Source: Bacteroidales bacterium
GTDB taxonomy: Bacteria; Bacteroidota; Bacteroidia; Bacteroidales; UBA10428
DNA: 64,000 nt
Direction: 5' to 3'
NCBI GenBank assembly: GCA_035299085.1
Contig: DATGXG010000036.1
Span: 62,001 to 126,000, forward strand
Positions 61,981-64,000 of the stretch are shown here, in pieces; positions within the stretch are counted from its first letter, which is position 1; every line of letters starts with the position of its first letter. The notes under the pieces were generated by a model. The model searched no databases and was not told the origin of the DNA. It worked only from the letters and a program-made list of their open reading frames with translations. The translations under genes and the position numbers were made by a program.

Positions 61981-62299
61981 CAGCTTTTTCACAAGGGTTT
62001 ATGATATTGTCCGCCTGATTCCGCCCGGACGGGTTACATCTTACGGTGCCATAGCCAAATATATAGGTTCACCGCAATCATCGCGCATGGTTGGCTGGGC
62101 CATGAATGCTTCACATGACGATGCAGGTATCCCGGCTCACCGGGTCGTAAACCGGAATGGTATGCTTTCCGGAAAACATCACTTCAGGCATCCTGACCTC
62201 ATGCAGGAATTGCTGGAAAGCGAAGGGATTGAAGTTCAGAACGACAGGATAGTAAACTTCAGAAAGCATTTTTGGGATCCTTATAAAGAATTATTCTAA
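61934..62299 (+). CDS. Alkyltransferase-like protein (MGMT family without catalytic Cys)
   Basis: A 121-residue DNA-binding domain of the MGMT/alkyltransferase-like (ATL) family. The winged-helix block I-P-P-G-R-V-T-S-Y-G-A-I-A and the site I-P-A-H-R-V-V-N-R-N-G are plain, but the catalytic PCHR cysteine is Ala (P-A-H-R), so it cannot take alkyl groups. ATL proteins flag alkylated bases for excision repair. ATG 61934 is used and overlaps trmB by 47 bp; a TTG at 61922 is less likely. Confidence 0.9.
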   Translation: MEKKSSNRKTISPKDDSFFTRVYDIVRLIPPGRVTSYGAIAKYIGSPQSSRMVGWAMNASHDDAGIPAHRVVNRNGMLSGKHHFRHPDLMQELLESEGIEVQNDRIVNFRKHFWDPYKELF

Positions 62300-62364
62300 A
62301 TAATTAAGGAATTAATTGAAAGAGTAGTAATTTTACAGCCTTACTAATAATTAAGGTTGTCATA

Positions 62365-63483
62365 ATGAATTTCACAGAAAACCAGGTACTGCAAACCTTA
62401 CGGAAAGTCGTTCACCCTGCTGCAGGTAAAGATATTATCACCATGCACCTTGTGAATGATCTGTCAGTAAGCGATCAATCTATAAATTTTACTCTTGAAT
62501 TTCCCAGCGGAAATGACCCGTTGAAATCATCGATTAAAAGAGCATGTACCAAAATACTGCAGGACACTTTCGGAAGTGATGTTACTGTTGATGTGGAACT
62601 TAAGTCACCTCCGGTTCAGGCGCCTGAGCCAAGAAAGTATCTTAAGGACACAAGGAATATAATAGCCATCGCATCAGGTAAAGGTGGGGTAGGAAAATCG
62701 ACTGTTGCAGTCAACCTGGCTGTAATGTTTGCTCAGACAGGGGCAAAAGTGGGACTCATTGATGCCGACATTTTCGGTCCTTCAATTCCCAAGATGCTTA
62801 ATGCCGAATATGTAAATCCTTATGTGAATAAAGTAAATGGTAAGGATCTGATTGTACCGATTGAGCGGTTCGGTGTAAAAGCCTTATCCATGGGTTTCTT
62901 TGTCAACCCTGACGAAGCAACGATATGGCGGGGGCCGATGGCTTCCGGAGCTTTCCAGCAGTTGCTCGGAGATGCCGAATGGGGACCGCTTGATTATATG
63001 TTTATCGATCTTCCGCCGGGAACAAGTGATATTCATCTCACCCTGGTTCAAAGTGTTCCTGTAACAGGCGCAGTTATTGTAAGCACTCCCCAGGATGTTG
63101 CCCTTGCTGATGTGGTAAAAGGAATCAACATGTTTCGGAATCCTGCTGTCAACGTTCCGGTACTGGGTTTAATTGAAAATATGGCCTGGTTCACCCCGGA
63201 AGAATTACCCGAAAACCGGTATTATATTTTCGGTAAAGAAGGCTGCAGTAAACTGGCTTCACAGTTCGGGATTCCCCTGCTTGGCCAGATACCGCTTATA
63301 CAGGGAATACGGGAAGGCAGCGATGCCGGCGAACCGATTGTCGGAAAAAAAGGACCTGCAAGCGAGGCATTCAAAACAATAGCAGATAACCTTACCCTTC
63401 AGCTAATTAAAAGGAATTCCAATATGGACCCTACAAAAGTTGTTGAAATCACTAAAACAAGAGCTAACATCAACCATAAATAA
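62365..63483 (+). CDS. apbC: Mrp/ApbC-family P-loop ATPase
   Basis: A 372-residue iron-sulfur carrier or assembly ATPase. An N-terminal DUF59/MIP18-like domain (about 1-90) is followed by the deviant Walker A A-S-G-K-G-G-V-G-K-S-T and P-loop partner blocks D-A-D-I-F-G-P-S-I-P and I-D-L-P-P-G-T-S-D. The CxxC pair near residue 275 of many family members is replaced (N-M-A-W-F-T-P-E-E). It is followed after 7 bp by the Nfu scaffold gene, fitting an iron-sulfur role. Confidence 0.93.
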   Translation: MNFTENQVLQTLRKVVHPAAGKDIITMHLVNDLSVSDQSINFTLEFPSGNDPLKSSIKRACTKILQDTFGSDVTVDVELKSPPVQAPEPRKYLKDTRNIIAIASGKGGVGKSTVAVNLAVMFAQTGAKVGLIDADIFGPSIPKMLNAEYVNPYVNKVNGKDLIVPIERFGVKALSMGFFVNPDEATIWRGPMASGAFQQLLGDAEWGPLDYMFIDLPPGTSDIHLTLVQSVPVTGAVIVSTPQDVALADVVKGINMFRNPAVNVPVLGLIENMAWFTPEELPENRYYIFGKEGCSKLASQFGIPLLGQIPLIQGIREGSDAGEPIVGKKGPASEAFKTIADNLTLQLIKRNSNMDPTKVVEITKTRANINHK

Positions 63484-63490
63484 CCCGGTT

Positions 63491-63736
63491 ATGGAAACAA
63501 ATCGTGAAAATATTCTGAGCAACATCAATACAGCCATTGAAGAAATAAGGCCTTACCTCAAAGCTGACGGTGGAAATGTGGAACTTGTAGACCTTGAACC
63601 CGATAATACTGTAAAAGTCAGGTTAATGGGTGCATGTGATGGTTGTCCTTTCAGCATGATGACGCTGAGAGCCGGCATAGAACAGGCCATCCGGAAGAAA
63701 TTTCCGGAGATGAAGGAGTTGGTGGCGATTGAGTAA
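63491..63736 (+). CDS. Nfu-type iron-sulfur scaffold
   Basis: An 81-residue NifU C-terminal-domain protein. The cluster motif is G-A-C-D-G-C-P-F-S, with the typical start I-R-P-Y-L-K-A-D-G-G-N-V-E-L-V. It carries [4Fe-4S] or [2Fe-2S] clusters for transfer. ATG 63491 is used; a longer start would overlap the Mrp gene. It is co-directional with and 7 bp from the Mrp ATPase gene. Confidence 0.93.
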   Translation: METNRENILSNINTAIEEIRPYLKADGGNVELVDLEPDNTVKVRLMGACDGCPFSMMTLRAGIEQAIRKKFPEMKELVAIE

Positions 63737-63753
63737 ATCAGGGATCAGTAATC

Positions 63754-63781
63754 GGTGACTGGTAACTGGTGACTGGTAACT
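63754..63781. repeat. Tandem repeat of a 14-bp unit
   Basis: GGTGACTGGTAACT occurs twice head to tail (63754-63767 and 63768-63781), in the gap after the Nfu gene. It has no coding function that I can see. Confidence 0.7.
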
Positions 63782-63830
63782 GGATTTAAGAAGAATTTCT
63801 TAGGCCTTAATACCTTATTACTTAAATACT

Positions 63831-63854
63831 AACAGACTACAGACTAACAGACTA
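63831..63854. repeat. Short repeats of the CAGACTA type
   Basis: Three near copies of (A)CAGACTA in 24 bp. Low-complexity intergenic sequence. Confidence 0.6.
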
Positions 63855-63890
63855 AACCGAATACCGAAGAATGATTATAGAATCCGCGTA

Positions 63891-64000
63891 CTATTTAATT
63901 TCGATTTCAGTAACCTTTCGGATATCACGCGAAGAAGAGCCGGCAGCAATCTGGTATTTACCGGGTGAAACAAACCAACGGTGACCAGCCTCATTGTACC
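63891..64000 (-). CDS. C-terminal end of a GH3-type beta-glucosidase (partial)
   Basis: The last 36 codons and the stop of a gene that continues past the right edge. The end reads F-V-S-P-G-K-Y-Q-I-A-A-G-S-S-S-R-D-I, the usual ending of the fibronectin type III-like domain at the C-terminus of glycoside hydrolase family 3 enzymes. Substrate unknown. Confidence 0.6.
   Translation of the reverse strand, partial: YNEAGHRWFVSPGKYQIAAGSSSRDIRKVTEIEIK

Noticed and set aside
1..64000. tRNA, rRNA, CRISPR, phage or transposon features
   Set aside because: No tRNA cloverleaf, rRNA block, regular repeat-spacer array, integrase or transposase was seen in reading either strand.

Overview
This window looks like an ordinary stretch of core chromosome from a member of the Bacteroidota, probably order Bacteroidales or a near relative. 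The evidence is a GldH lipoprotein beside a PSP1/RicT protein, a DnaG whose zinc-ribbon ligands are replaced, a prolipoprotein diacylglyceryl transferase with a large internal insertion, lipoprotein signals ending in short Cys lipoboxes, DUF6599 and GIN-domain proteins, and promoter-like TAnnTTTG boxes upstream of many genes. I found no rRNA, tRNA, CRISPR array, transposase, integrase or phage gene. Genes are dense, and most gaps are under 150 bp.

Layout. 1-6602: start of an alpha-2-macroglobulin-like lipoprotein, a U32-family protein, a START-like protein, rsgA and a large hybrid sensor kinase. 6650-12724: polA, an ArsR-type regulator, a polyprenyl diphosphate synthase and uvrC. 12743-20400: a perfect parS-like palindrome, then (read right to left) a flippase, dut, a TPR protein, an EnvC-like LytM protein, an anti-sigma-like ATPase, ybeY, mnmG and uvrC in one co-directional block. 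20486-25784: a cyclophilin, pheS, ruvB, a MORN-repeat protein and nadA. 25785-26217 is a 433-bp regulatory gap holding a good nadA promoter with an inverted repeat just downstream. 26218-31271: rpiB, an Rrf2 regulator, a VanZ-like protein, dnaG, a LuxR protein with a degenerate receiver, a hemerythrin-domain protein and apt. 31396-34613: a cytidylate-kinase-like protein, DUF2461, ispD, a GIN-domain protein and a lone receiver. 34947-38077: a LuxR regulator without its phospho-acceptor, overlapping a multi-PAS sensor kinase. 38184-43886: hemW, a coiled-coil membrane protein, a short adaptor/TolC-like pair, a queuosine-precursor transporter and a beta-lactamase-like hydrolase. 44157-50558: two unknown exported proteins, two thioredoxin-fold proteins, cysK, cysE, proC and pgk. 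50659-57641: holB, a LytTR/LytS/LiaF-like regulatory set, gpmA, and an HMA, cation-efflux and lgt operon. 57729-64000: an Ig-like lipoprotein, ricT, gldH, trmB, an alkyltransferase-like protein, an Mrp ATPase and an Nfu scaffold, a short repeat tract, and the tail of a GH3 glycosidase.

How the genes work together. DNA replication and repair (polA, dnaG, holB, uvrC, ruvB, dut), tRNA and ribosome maturation (mnmG, ybeY, trmB, rsgA, pheS, ricT), cysteine synthesis (cysE then cysK) and envelope work (lgt, flippase, LytM, gldH) dominate. The most unusual features are regulatory. Two LuxR-type response regulators lack the receiver aspartate. One is coupled to a sensor kinase with a separate intact receiver nearby, and the other follows a hemerythrin-domain protein. 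No clearly new defence or mobile system is visible. Where an upstream TTG and a downstream ATG were both possible I chose the ATG, and in several cases a promoter-like box lying after the TTG supports that.
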